From positions 46,721 through 110,720 of the forward strand of contig NZ_LQWY01000022.1 of the NCBI RefSeq assembly GCF_001643235.1: a stretch of DNA of 64,000 nt. Direction: 5' to 3'. Position numbers and translations under genes: made by a program. Of the stretch, positions 24,551 through 32,806 are shown one piece after another (the first letter of the stretch is position 1; every line of letters starts with the position of its first letter). The notes below the pieces were generated by a model. That model was not told where the DNA came from, made no database searches, and saw nothing but the letters and a program-made list of their open reading frames with translations. The stretch comes from Domibacillus aminovorans (GTDB taxonomy: Bacteria; Bacillota; Bacilli; Bacillales; Domibacillaceae).

Positions 24551-25741
24551 ATGGATATTGTTGTGAGAGCGGGCGATTCATTATGGTCTTACAGCCAGTT
24601 ATTTACTATTCGTCTTCAGCTTATTAAAGATTCGAACAGGGAACTTCAATCGGATCGACTATCAGTCGGACAAAGGATTCGGATTCCAGGTTTTGTTCCG
24701 CAAAATTATCGAATAAAGAGTGGAGATTCCCTGTGGCGTATTTCAGAGCACTATAAGATCCCGATTGATGCTATTATGCTGGCAAATCCTGGACTCATTC
24801 CTACTCAATTGCAGATCGGGCAAACGATTCATGTACCGCTTCGGGTTACGTGGCGGATTGTACAGGGAAAACAACCGTACGATTATAGTCAAATGATGAC
24901 GGATCTGAGGCAATTACGAACCGTATATCCGTTTTTACGTGTGCCTTCGATCGGCCGTTCTGTGCTTGGGAAGGAAATACCTGAAGTGACGATTGGAAAT
25001 GGGATGAAACGGGTTCATTATAATGGTTCATTTCATGCCAATGAATGGATCACAACACCGGTCATCATGACGTTTTTAAATGATTATGTTTTATCACTGA
25101 TCAATCTACAGCCGATCCGGGGGCTGTCAACCTATCGTTTATATAAAGAAAATTTTTTATCTATTGTGCCGATGGTGAATCCGGATGGTGTAAACCTTGT
25201 GTTAAATGGACCGCCTGCGGATGAGCCATGGAAAAGCAAAGTGGTCGAATTAAATAAAGGCAGCGAGGACTTTTCGGGATGGAAAGCTAATATTCGCGGT
25301 GTAGATTTAAATGATCAGTTTCCAGCGAAGTGGGAAGAAGAAAGAGCGGATAATCCGAAAGAGCCGGGACCGAGGGATTATGGAGGGGAACGGCCATTAT
25401 CCGAACCAGAAGCGATCCGGATGGCAGAACTGACACGAAGACGGGATTTTTCCAGAGTGCTCGCTTTTCATACGCAAGGAAAAGTTATTTACTGGGGGTT
25501 TGAGAACTTGGAGCCGCCGGAGTCGGAAATCCTCGCCAAAGAATTTGGCCGGGCCAGTGGCTATGAGCCTGTCCAAACGATAGAAAGCTATGCCGGATAT
25601 AAAGATTGGTTTATCCAGGATTGGCGGAGGCCTGGCTTTACGATTGAGCTTGGCAGTGGAACGAACCCACTCCCAATCACACAATTTGATGAAATTTATC
25701 AAGAAGCGCTCGGTATTTTTTTGGCAGGATTGTATATGTAA
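24551..25741 (+). CDS. LysM x2 + M14 zinc carboxypeptidase (D-Glu-mDAP peptidase type)
   Basis: About 396 residues. Two LysM repeats (about 1-45, 51-97) precede an M14 domain. Zinc ligands are His162 and Glu165 (HANEW) and His307 (AFHTQG); catalytic Glu366 is in FTIELGSG. The layout matches gamma-D-glutamyl-meso-diaminopimelate peptidase I (ENP1) and B. subtilis YqgT, which trim spore or wall peptides. ATG 24551 follows AAGGAGG. No signal peptide is visible, which fits a mother-cell or spore enzyme. Confidence 0.9.
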   Translation: MDIVVRAGDSLWSYSQLFTIRLQLIKDSNRELQSDRLSVGQRIRIPGFVPQNYRIKSGDSLWRISEHYKIPIDAIMLANPGLIPTQLQIGQTIHVPLRVTWRIVQGKQPYDYSQMMTDLRQLRTVYPFLRVPSIGRSVLGKEIPEVTIGNGMKRVHYNGSFHANEWITTPVIMTFLNDYVLSLINLQPIRGLSTYRLYKENFLSIVPMVNPDGVNLVLNGPPADEPWKSKVVELNKGSEDFSGWKANIRGVDLNDQFPAKWEEERADNPKEPGPRDYGGERPLSEPEAIRMAELTRRRDFSRVLAFHTQGKVIYWGFENLEPPESEILAKEFGRASGYEPVQTIESYAGYKDWFIQDWRRPGFTIELGSGTNPLPITQFDEIYQEALGIFLAGLYM

Positions 25742-25774
25742 GGCGTTGACCCGATTCAGTTTTATAAAACGGAT

Positions 25775-25807
25775 GCGATTCTTCCATAAGAAGATCGCTT
25801 TTTTTAT
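25775..25807 (+). terminator. Terminator after M14 gene
   Basis: GCGATTCTT and AAGAAGATCGC arms followed by TTTTTTTA. Confidence 0.85.
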
Positions 25808-25911
25808 CAGGTATATGTGACGTCAATTATAGAATTTTTCCTTTCAATAGTCGTACAAGCTATTCCCTCTGAATAAGATGCAAAGACATCATTTTAACGG
25901 AGGACTGTTTC

Positions 25912-26538
25912 ATGAATTCAATATTCACCTATATTTTTTTAGGCGTATCTTTAGCCGCACCAATAGGTCCCGTTAATGCTGCGCAATTAGATACGGGAAT
26001 TAAAAATGGATTTTTTCATGCTTGGATTTTTGGTCTTGGTGCTTTAGCAGCCGAGGTCCTGTATATGATCATGGTTTATGTTGGGGTTGTCCAATTTATT
26101 GAATCTCCTTTTATGAAAACACTTCTCTGGTCGTTTGGATGTTTCGTTCTTACGTACACCGGAGTAGAAAGTTTGCTAACGGCCAACAAAATTGAAGTGA
26201 ATGTAAGAAAGGGAAAGACGATCCCTCTAAGAAGATCGTTATTGTCTGGGTTTTTCATGTCGCTGTTGAATCCATTAACGCTCCTTTTTTGGTTAGGCAT
26301 ATATGGTTCCATTTTGGCAGAAACAACCGAATTATTTACAGGAAGTCAAATCTTTATTTATAGTATCGCTATTATTATTGGGAATCTCTCCTGGGATGTA
26401 ATGATGGCAACAGTATCCAGTGTCGCACGAAGGTTTTTATCCATGAGGCTATTAAAAATCATTTCCATTCTGTCTTCCTTATCGATGATTGGATTCGGGG
26501 TCTACTTTGGCATACAGGCTTATCAGGCGCTATTTTGA
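25912..26538 (+). CDS. LysE-family amino-acid exporter
   Basis: A 208-residue membrane protein with five or six helices and the LysE/RhtB signature AAPIGPVNAAQLDTGIKNG at residues 14-32, plus SLLNPLTLLFWLG near residue 115. It probably exports an amino acid; the substrate is unknown. ATG 25912 follows GGAGG. Monocistronic. Confidence 0.88.
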   Translation: MNSIFTYIFLGVSLAAPIGPVNAAQLDTGIKNGFFHAWIFGLGALAAEVLYMIMVYVGVVQFIESPFMKTLLWSFGCFVLTYTGVESLLTANKIEVNVRKGKTIPLRRSLLSGFFMSLLNPLTLLFWLGIYGSILAETTELFTGSQIFIYSIAIIIGNLSWDVMMATVSSVARRFLSMRLLKIISILSSLSMIGFGVYFGIQAYQALF

Positions 26539-26634
26539 TCCGCTTAAGCAGGGCTTTCATTCGTCAATAAAATGAAAAACCAATTAAAAAGCAGCATTAG
26601 CTCTATAACGGTTGTAATATATTCGTACACTTTT

Positions 26635-26883
26635 TCAGGCAATTATAAAGAGGTAACAACGGAAAGAATAAGCACGACGTAATCCGAGCATCACTTTTCC
26701 CGACTTGGGAGTGTCCTCTTTATTACGGAGATGGATAGCCATTACGCCCATCATTTCAATTCCTCCATAGGCGTAAAAAGCGAACAAAAGAGAGAACTCC
26801 AAAACCCGATCCCTCCATTTTGGGAAAACCATTAACAGAATGAGGAAGACCCTCTTTTTCGATATACGTTCCACATGCAGCAT
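26635..26883 (-). pseudogene. Fragment of an APC-family amino-acid permease
   Basis: The frame contains FAFYAYGGIEMMGVMA followed by PKSGKVML, the strongly conserved middle segment of APC amino-acid permeases. The complete family is about 450 residues. After GKVML the frame loses similarity; in another frame VVLILSVVTSL continues before a stop, so there is a frameshift. Both ends of the gene are missing. A decayed remnant. Confidence 0.75.
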
Positions 26884-26992
26884 TACAGCCGCCGCACGTT
26901 TTTTTCTCCATTTTCACGCTACCTCATGAAGACAGGCTCTCACAAGGATGTGGATTTATGTAATTGAAAACGAAAAGAATACTTGCATAATC

Positions 26993-27032
26993 AAAAGGAC
27001 CAAACAGCTATTTTAGCTGAATGGTCCTTTTC
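26993..27032. terminator. Terminator after galU (minus strand)
   Basis: AAAAGGACCA and TGGTCCTTTT arms with an inner AGCT/AGCT stem. On the minus strand it lies past the galU stop and ends in a short T run. Confidence 0.75.
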
Positions 27033-27092
27033 CTAACAAACGATCAGTCTCTTGAATCAATGGTTTCGATAGGGACGTTTGTTTATCCCATA

Positions 27093-27983
27093 TTACGGTA
27101 ATACTTTTTTTGCGCTTTCTCTTTTGACTACATGTTCTAAATACGTTAACAGCTGTTCTCTCATATCACTTCTTTGCAGCCCCATTTCCGTGTTTGCTTT
27201 TAAGTAACCGAGCTTATCTCCAATATCATAGCGGCTTCCTGCTACTTGCAGGGCATAGATGATTTCGTCACTACACAATTCCCGTAAGGCATCTGTTAAT
27301 TGAATTTCATTCCCGGCTCCTTTTCGTCCTTTTTGTAAAAGGGGAAAGATCGAAGGCTGTAAAATATATCTTCCCATAATCGCAATGCGTGACGGAGCCT
27401 CTAATAAGGAAGGCTTTTCGATTAAATTATGAACCTCACATACATCTCCAATTTGTTCCCCGGGAGCAATAATTCCGTATTTACTCACTTCAGATGGTTC
27501 AACCGTTTGGACCCCTATCACATTGGCATGATATTCGTCGTAAACGTCTATTAACTGCTGTAAGGCAGGTTTATCAGACACCATAATATCATCGCCTAAA
27601 AGAACTGCAAAAGGTTCCTTCCCAATAAATTGTTGAGCGCATAAAATGGCATGACCCAATCCTAAAGGTTCCTTTTGCCTAATATAGTGAATATTTGCTA
27701 TGTTGGAAACTTCTTTTAACTCTTTCAAAAGGTCAAATTTTTCTTTTTCAATAAGCGCCTGCTCTAGTTCAATTGACTTATCGAAATGGTCTTCAATGGA
27801 GCGTTTATTCCGTCCAGTCACGATAATAATATTTTCGATTCCAGATTGGACTGCTTCTTCAACAATATATTGAATAGCCGGTTTATCAACGATCGGCAAC
27901 ATTTCTTTCGGCTGTGCTTTCGTTACGGGCAGGAATCTTGTACCTAACCCGGCCGCGGGAATAATCGCTTTTTTTATTTTCAT
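27093..27983 (-). CDS. galU: UTP-glucose-1-phosphate uridylyltransferase
   Basis: About 296 residues. Nucleotidyltransferase with the signature AAGLGTRFLPVTKAQPKEM at residues 10-28, the PLGLGHAI motif near residue 105 and a DD sugar-metal pair near residue 130. It makes UDP-glucose from UTP and glucose-1-phosphate. ATG 27983 follows AAAGGAG; a TTG 15 bases upstream is in frame but overlaps that site. It lies 77 bases downstream of the BcsA-like glycosyltransferase and would supply its nucleotide sugar. Both probably depend on the riboswitch leader at 30026. Confidence 0.93.
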   Translation of the reverse strand: MKIKKAIIPAAGLGTRFLPVTKAQPKEMLPIVDKPAIQYIVEEAVQSGIENIIIVTGRNKRSIEDHFDKSIELEQALIEKEKFDLLKELKEVSNIANIHYIRQKEPLGLGHAILCAQQFIGKEPFAVLLGDDIMVSDKPALQQLIDVYDEYHANVIGVQTVEPSEVSKYGIIAPGEQIGDVCEVHNLIEKPSLLEAPSRIAIMGRYILQPSIFPLLQKGRKGAGNEIQLTDALRELCSDEIIYALQVAGSRYDIGDKLGYLKANTEMGLQRSDMREQLLTYLEHVVKRESAKKVLP

Positions 27984-28004
27984 GAATGCTCCTTTCAATC
28001 TATA

Positions 28005-28050
28005 TGCCCTGTTGCCCGCTGTCTATATAAGATAGTGGGCAACAAGGCAC
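28005..28050 (-). other. Intergenic hairpin without T run between glycosyltransferase and galU
   Basis: TGCC.TGTTGCCC pairs with GGGCAACA.GGCA across a 16-20-base loop. There is no T tract on the minus strand, so this is more likely an mRNA processing or stability element, or a partial attenuator, than a terminator. Confidence 0.55.
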
Positions 28051-28060
28051 ACTAATTAAA

Positions 28061-30010
28061 CTAATACTTGCTGATAAGTTCTTTATCAACCATCGTGTAG
28101 CCTCTTGAGTTTTCAAAAACATATTGAATGACTTTTATAAATTCATTTTTCTCCAGTTCATTGAAAACGATTTTGAAAAACAATTTGTTATCTTTTTCAT
28201 ATATGTCTTGAATAACGCCGCCAACTCCTGACAGCTCTGGATTGGAAAGCTCGACCAGATCGCCTAGTTTATATGAATCATTCACAAGATAATCATTTTT
28301 GTACAAAATAATTTGATTGATCGACATTTGGTAGATATTAAAGGTCGAATGACTTTTTTCAGACAAGTTGGATAACCAAACGTGAGAATTGGTGAATGTA
28401 ATGTTTTCTTCACCATCCGGTTTTGGTCGTTCCATGCAGACAAGAATACTGACAAAGATACTACTAATGTTGTAGCAGCACCAAATTAAATTTACAATGA
28501 TAGAGGAATAAGAATACATATCGTAATACATCTTATATAAACCGAAGATGATCGCTGAGATGGACAGAATAAATAGGATGATGTGAGGTAGAGCGAGCGT
28601 AAAGTGAAAGTATTTGGAATCGGTCTTTTTCTCTTTTGACGTAACATTAAAATCGAGCTGTCTTTTCAAGAAAAATTCAGCGAAAGCGGCTTTAGCGAGA
28701 TAAGGTGCTAACGATACTTCATATATATTCGCCCAGTACATCGTTCGATGGTTTTGAGAGAGCAGCTTAAAAATCAAGAATGATGCGATAAGAGAGGGAC
28801 CTGCAAATAAAAGTAAATCATAAACATTTGTTGAAACGAACGGAATGCCCGTTAGCAGAAATATAATCGGTGCGATGATAAACATAAGCTTTTGAAGACC
28901 ACAAAACCAATAGAGGATGCCACTGAAATAAATAAGGCGCTGCGGTACGTTTAGTCCTTTTAGTTTTGTAGGACCCCATTTTTTCATCACTTGAATATTG
29001 CCTCGTGCCCACCGTTTTCGCTGCTTCACTAAATCACCAAACGTATCGACACTCATTCCGAACACTAACGGTTCATTGACGAAGACCGTTTCATAGCCTT
29101 TTGCTTGAATGATAATGCCTGTCGCCAAATCTTCTGTTATACTTCCGGTTGGAAATCCGCCAATATCTTCGACTGTACTTCTTCGGAACACCGCATTTGT
29201 TCCAACATGCAGCACGACGTTAAAAGCAGCCCGGCCAGCTTCAACAAACCGCATAAAGAAATCTTGCTCATTCGGTATTTCTTTAAAGTATCGCAAGTTA
29301 TTTTGAAAAGGATCGGAGTTATAAAATACTTGCGGAGTTTGGACAAATCCGACATTTTTCTTGGTGAAATACCCCATCGTTCTTCGTAAAAAATAACTTT
29401 TCGGAATCATATCCGCATCCAGCAGCATGACAAATTCCCCGTTTGTTTTGTTAAAAGCATTATTTAAATTACCGGCTTTTGCATGTTCATTGGATTCACG
29501 GGTGATGTAGCCTACATCAAACTCTTCGGCAAGCAATTTAATTTCTTCTCTGTTCCCATCATCACAAATATAGATGGATAATTTCGAAGCGGGGTACTTT
29601 AACGACTTACAGCCCGCAACGGTTTTTTTGAGTACATCGGCTGGCTCATTATACGTAGCGATAAATACATCAACAGTAGGGGAAGTGCGAAATAAGTCCA
29701 TGCTTTTAAACTGAATTTTATACTCCTTTAAAAATGTTAAACGAAAAACGTTGGACTGAAAAAAATCAACAAATTCAGATAAAAATAAAACAACGCCAAG
29801 GATGATGGTTAAGGTACTGAACATTGGAATGGTTTCTAAACCTCGCCATAAAATGTACGCGGAGTTACAGAGGACAGCCGTGAGAATGAAAAACAGTTTA
29901 AATTTTTTCCATTTACAGGCTAACAAATACAAGAGGAATAACAACAATACGATGAGGATGGTCAAAATGACTTTCGCATTCATATTCGTTACTTGCATTG
30001 CAACTTCCAT
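28061..30010 (-). CDS. BcsA-like family-2 glycosyltransferase (exopolysaccharide synthase)
   Basis: A 649-residue membrane glycosyltransferase. Two N-terminal helices (about 10-30, 40-80) precede a GT-A catalytic domain with VFIATYNEP, CDDGN, the DxD motif LLDADM, TEDLATG and QRKRW (the Q..RW motif). Four or more C-terminal helices and a soluble end of about 100 residues follow. That end sits where BcsA has its PilZ domain but lacks a clear RxxxR and DxSxxG (ERPKPDGE and YQMSINQ are the closest), so c-di-GMP binding looks lost or weak. Processive UDP-sugar polymerisation is inferred. ATG 30010 follows GGGGGA. The mRNA leader is a c-di-GMP riboswitch; no bcsB is present. Confidence 0.85.
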   Translation of the reverse strand: MEVAMQVTNMNAKVILTILIVLLLFLLYLLACKWKKFKLFFILTAVLCNSAYILWRGLETIPMFSTLTIILGVVLFLSEFVDFFQSNVFRLTFLKEYKIQFKSMDLFRTSPTVDVFIATYNEPADVLKKTVAGCKSLKYPASKLSIYICDDGNREEIKLLAEEFDVGYITRESNEHAKAGNLNNAFNKTNGEFVMLLDADMIPKSYFLRRTMGYFTKKNVGFVQTPQVFYNSDPFQNNLRYFKEIPNEQDFFMRFVEAGRAAFNVVLHVGTNAVFRRSTVEDIGGFPTGSITEDLATGIIIQAKGYETVFVNEPLVFGMSVDTFGDLVKQRKRWARGNIQVMKKWGPTKLKGLNVPQRLIYFSGILYWFCGLQKLMFIIAPIIFLLTGIPFVSTNVYDLLLFAGPSLIASFLIFKLLSQNHRTMYWANIYEVSLAPYLAKAAFAEFFLKRQLDFNVTSKEKKTDSKYFHFTLALPHIILFILSISAIIFGLYKMYYDMYSYSSIIVNLIWCCYNISSIFVSILVCMERPKPDGEENITFTNSHVWLSNLSEKSHSTFNIYQMSINQIILYKNDYLVNDSYKLGDLVELSNPELSGVGGVIQDIYEKDNKLFFKIVFNELEKNEFIKVIQYVFENSRGYTMVDKELISKY

Positions 30011-30025
30011 TCCGATTCCCCCAGT

Positions 30026-30114
30026 TTATGAGGCGGCCCAGCCGTCATAGCCACTTGGCCTTAGACCTGTAACTTTGCGTCCTAACCTTTCGATTAGTTT
30101 GCCTTTATCTGAAT
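30026..30114 (-). ncRNA. Cyclic-di-GMP-I (GEMM) riboswitch upstream of BcsA-like gene
   Basis: On the minus strand it carries AAAGGCAAAC, CGAAAGG, GGACGCAAAG, ACAGGTCTAAGG and GGCTGGGCCGCC, the class-I c-di-GMP aptamer. About 95 percent identical by eye to the copy at 7136, with compensatory changes in one hairpin. It ends just before the GGGGGA ribosome binding site; CCTC at its edge may pair with that site, pointing to translational control. Confidence 0.93.
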
Positions 30115-30251
30115 TTTTAATCTTAAAATAATGATACTATCCCTCTTTCAAGTTAAATGTATGAAAGGGCGCTCGTTCTTATTCAGATGAAATCTAAAGA
30201 AGCAATTGTATAATAAAAAGGACAGAACAGCAATATTGACTGATCCGCCGC

Positions 30252-30527
30252 TCATTTAGATTTTAAACTGAAAAGAATGAGTAAAATCCCGCTTATGAGG
30301 CAAATGCTTTTTGTTAAAGGGATTTTTTCTGCGAGGCCCGCTATGCCTATTCCGGTCGTGACGATCAAAATAAAAGGACCGACTAAGGCAAGTAAACTGT
30401 TGATATAAAAAGCTTTTTCTAAATCATTCAATTTAAGCATCAACATCGCAGCAGTTATCTCGATACTACCAGAAATAAGTCTCAATACAATCATGAAGAG
30501 AAGTGCTTTTTCAATAAAAAGGACCAT
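30252..30527 (-). CDS. YqhV-like DUF2619 membrane protein
   Basis: About 91 residues with three hydrophobic helices; the sequence FMIVLRLISGSIEITAAMLMLK resembles YqhV. YqhV lies near spoIII genes in B. subtilis and its function is unknown. ATG 30527 follows AAGGGTGAT; ATG 30545 lacks a ribosome binding site. Here it stands alone upstream of the c-di-GMP-controlled operon and is read in the same direction. Confidence 0.75.
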   Translation of the reverse strand: MVLFIEKALLFMIVLRLISGSIEITAAMLMLKLNDLEKAFYINSLLALVGPFILIVTTGIGIAGLAEKIPLTKSICLISGILLILFSLKSK

Positions 30528-30545
30528 CTTATCACCCTTAGACAT

Positions 30546-30975
30546 CTATTTATTCATCATCTATATGCATTTAGCGGGTGAACTAGATCCATGAAAATGA
30601 ATAAAGCAGCAAATGAAAACGTTCAGTGATCATAGTGAACTATTCCATTTTAGTAGGTTGAAAAGATGAGACGTACGTTCATTATAATCGCTCATTTGCA
30701 GCACTTGGTGGGAGATTTTTGAATTCAGCATGGATCAATTAGTCGGACTGACTTCTCAAAGCGGAGGAAATACAGACACAATGACGGATTGAATGGCAGA
30801 TACTGTCGACAGATTTCTTGTGGTGGCACGGGCAGGATGGCGGAGAAAGAGAGAGCAAGATCTACACTTTCTTGAATGTAGAAGTTTCAAGAAAGTATTT
30901 TTATTCGTTGAAAACGAGTAAAATGAATAGTGCTTCGATATGTTTTGATCAATGCGGGGAGATGAAAAGAACTAA
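30546..30975. other. Gene-free stretch
   Basis: I see no convincing gene, RNA or promoter. Short frames carry many stops and no family motif. A TGACTTCTCAAAGCGGAGG stretch and a Cys/Gly-rich frame looked like decayed coding sequence but match nothing I know. Confidence 0.5.
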
Positions 30976-31806
30976 ATGGCTTCTTCTGTTTTTACCATTA
31001 TTTTTAATACAGTTTTACAATTAGTTGCTTTAATAGGATTTATTTTCGTAATTGGATTTATGCTGGATTTTTTACAAAAACAATCGGTTACGTATTTATA
31101 CCGAACGTTTAATAAGAAAGGCTATTTAGTAACGGCCTGGATCGGCACACCTATCCATGAATTCGGACATGTCATCATGTGCCTGCTATTTAGACATCGG
31201 ATTAAAAAGGTACAATGGGTTCCAACTAGAGGGGATATACATTATTTAGGTTTTGTGGAGCATAGCTACAACCCGAGAAGTCTGTATCAGAAAATAGGCA
31301 ACTTTTTTATCGGGATCGGTCCTTTTATTTCAGGCGTAGTGTCATTAATAATTCTTATGTACTGTTTCGTTCCTGAATCCTATCGCCTCTATACAGCTTA
31401 TTTAGAAAATCAAGTTCAGCCAGAACAAATAAGCCTCGATATGGTGAAGAGTGTGTTACTATCTTCGGGTGTATTGTTTCAAAGCTTGTTCACCATAGGA
31501 AATATCGTGAATCCGTTATTCTGGCTATTTATTTTCTTTGCCATAAGCATATCGACACATATCGCTTTAAGCAAAGAAGATATAAAAGGGGCCGCAACGG
31601 GAATTTCTTCCGTATTCATTGTATTGCTAACTTTCAATTTACTCGGGGCTTTTTTCCATTTTGACAGCAGTAAAATGATTTTTACCCTTACAAGCTATCA
31701 TGCGTATACAATGGCTTTTGCCAGTTTAGCTATTTTGTTTTCTTGTGTCACTTTATGTATTTGTTTTATACTTTACATCGTAATGCATAAAGTTAAACGG
31801 CGTTAA
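30976..31806 (+). CDS. M50-like integral membrane zinc protease
   Basis: A 276-residue membrane protein with six or seven helices. The HExxH zinc motif (HEFGH) lies near residue 57 at the end of the second helix, in GTPIHEFGHVIMCLLF. This is the arrangement of site-2-type (M50) intramembrane metallopeptidases. The usual NPDG-like third ligand is not obvious; GPFISG near residue 118 may stand in its place. ATG 30976 has a poorly spaced GGGAG, so the start is uncertain. Substrate unknown. Confidence 0.65.
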   Translation: MASSVFTIIFNTVLQLVALIGFIFVIGFMLDFLQKQSVTYLYRTFNKKGYLVTAWIGTPIHEFGHVIMCLLFRHRIKKVQWVPTRGDIHYLGFVEHSYNPRSLYQKIGNFFIGIGPFISGVVSLIILMYCFVPESYRLYTAYLENQVQPEQISLDMVKSVLLSSGVLFQSLFTIGNIVNPLFWLFIFFAISISTHIALSKEDIKGAATGISSVFIVLLTFNLLGAFFHFDSSKMIFTLTSYHAYTMAFASLAILFSCVTLCICFILYIVMHKVKRR

Positions 31807-31810
31807 CTGA

Positions 31811-31848
31811 AAAATAAAGAGCTGCGACCCGTAGCTCTTTATTTATTT
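31811..31848. terminator. Bidirectional terminator
   Basis: AAATAAAGAGCT and AGCTCTTTATTT arms around a nine-base loop, between convergent genes. Confidence 0.9.
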
Positions 31849-31868
31849 GAAATTCTTATAGAGTACCT

Positions 31869-32804
31869 TCATAGTAATTTGTCAGCCCACTTTTCTTCGG
31901 CCAATTCACCGTTTATTTTAACGCCTATTTCATATCCCTGTTCCGCCGCCCCGATCAAGCTTGTGAATGAATTTTTAGCATCTCCGACAATAGAGAGCCC
32001 TTTAATATTTGTTTGGCCATGATCACCTGTTTCATACTCACCATTCTCATTTAAAGGAACACCAAGAAGCGCAGGAATCATGGAAGCCTGCTGCTCATTG
32101 GTCGTTACCCAAAATCCGCCTTTACGACGGACTGCATCCCCATTTTGCAAGATAATTCTATCTAGATTTCCTTTTGTTGATTGGAATTCGATGATGGGGG
32201 ATTCAATCAGCGGAATGTTATGTTGAATGAGTTCTTGTTTTTCTTCTTTCGTTATATCAGCTGTTCCATTTGTAAAAGCGATTAAATCTTCACTCCAGTT
32301 GTAAATGAGTTTTATAAAAGGCAATAGACCTTTTCCGTTTCCAAATACAGCTAAAGGCTCATTTCTTCGTTCCCAGCCGTCACAGTAAGGACAGTGAAAA
32401 ACCGTTTTTCCGTACACCTCTTGGAGCCCATCAATGGCCGGTAAATGATCTTTCATACCGGTGCCGAAAACGATCTTTTTGCTTACCATTGTTTTTCCGC
32501 TTTTTGTTGTTGTGATGAAAACATTGTTTTTTTTCTCGACTTTTTCGATGAAATCTTCTGTAATTTTAACATTTTGATACTTTGTTAGCTGTTCATGCGC
32601 AATTTTTCTAAGTTCTGATGGTTTTATCCCATCTCTAGTCAGAAAACCGTGTGAAGCAGCCGTTACAAAGTTTCTTGGTCTTCCATCATCAATGACTGTC
32701 ACATTTTTCAAAGATCTACCTAAAACAAGGGCGGCACTTAATCCGGCCGGGCCGCCTCCTGCAATCACAACATCCAGAATGTTAATTTCTCTTTTTTTCT
32801 TCAA
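31869..32804 (-). CDS. Thioredoxin-reductase-like FAD/NAD(P) oxidoreductase
   Basis: A 311-residue flavoprotein with the FAD motif GGGPAGLSAALVLGR near residue 16, a redox CPYC (HCPYCDGWE) near residue 140 and the C-terminal GDA motif (SIVGDAKNS). The CxxC places it in the thioredoxin-reductase-like group; members also act on small disulphides such as bacillithiol disulphide. TTG 32804 is two bases after the nrnB stop, so the two genes are cotranscribed. The ribosome binding site AAGGGA lies inside nrnB. Confidence 0.85.
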   Translation of the reverse strand: MKKKREINILDVVIAGGGPAGLSAALVLGRSLKNVTVIDDGRPRNFVTAASHGFLTRDGIKPSELRKIAHEQLTKYQNVKITEDFIEKVEKKNNVFITTTKSGKTMVSKKIVFGTGMKDHLPAIDGLQEVYGKTVFHCPYCDGWERRNEPLAVFGNGKGLLPFIKLIYNWSEDLIAFTNGTADITKEEKQELIQHNIPLIESPIIEFQSTKGNLDRIILQNGDAVRRKGGFWVTTNEQQASMIPALLGVPLNENGEYETGDHGQTNIKGLSIVGDAKNSFTSLIGAAEQGYEIGVKINGELAEEKWADKLL

Positions 32805-32806
32805 AT

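Noticed and set aside
29105..29389. Plus-strand frames inside the glycosyltransferase gene
   Set aside because: No start signal or family motif; the minus-strand gene is unambiguous.
30963..31024. Short hydrophobic peptide MKRTKWLLLFLPLF overlapping the M50-like start
   Set aside because: It has a well-placed GGGAG but overlaps a clear family gene in another frame and stops after 20 residues; it may only be chance.
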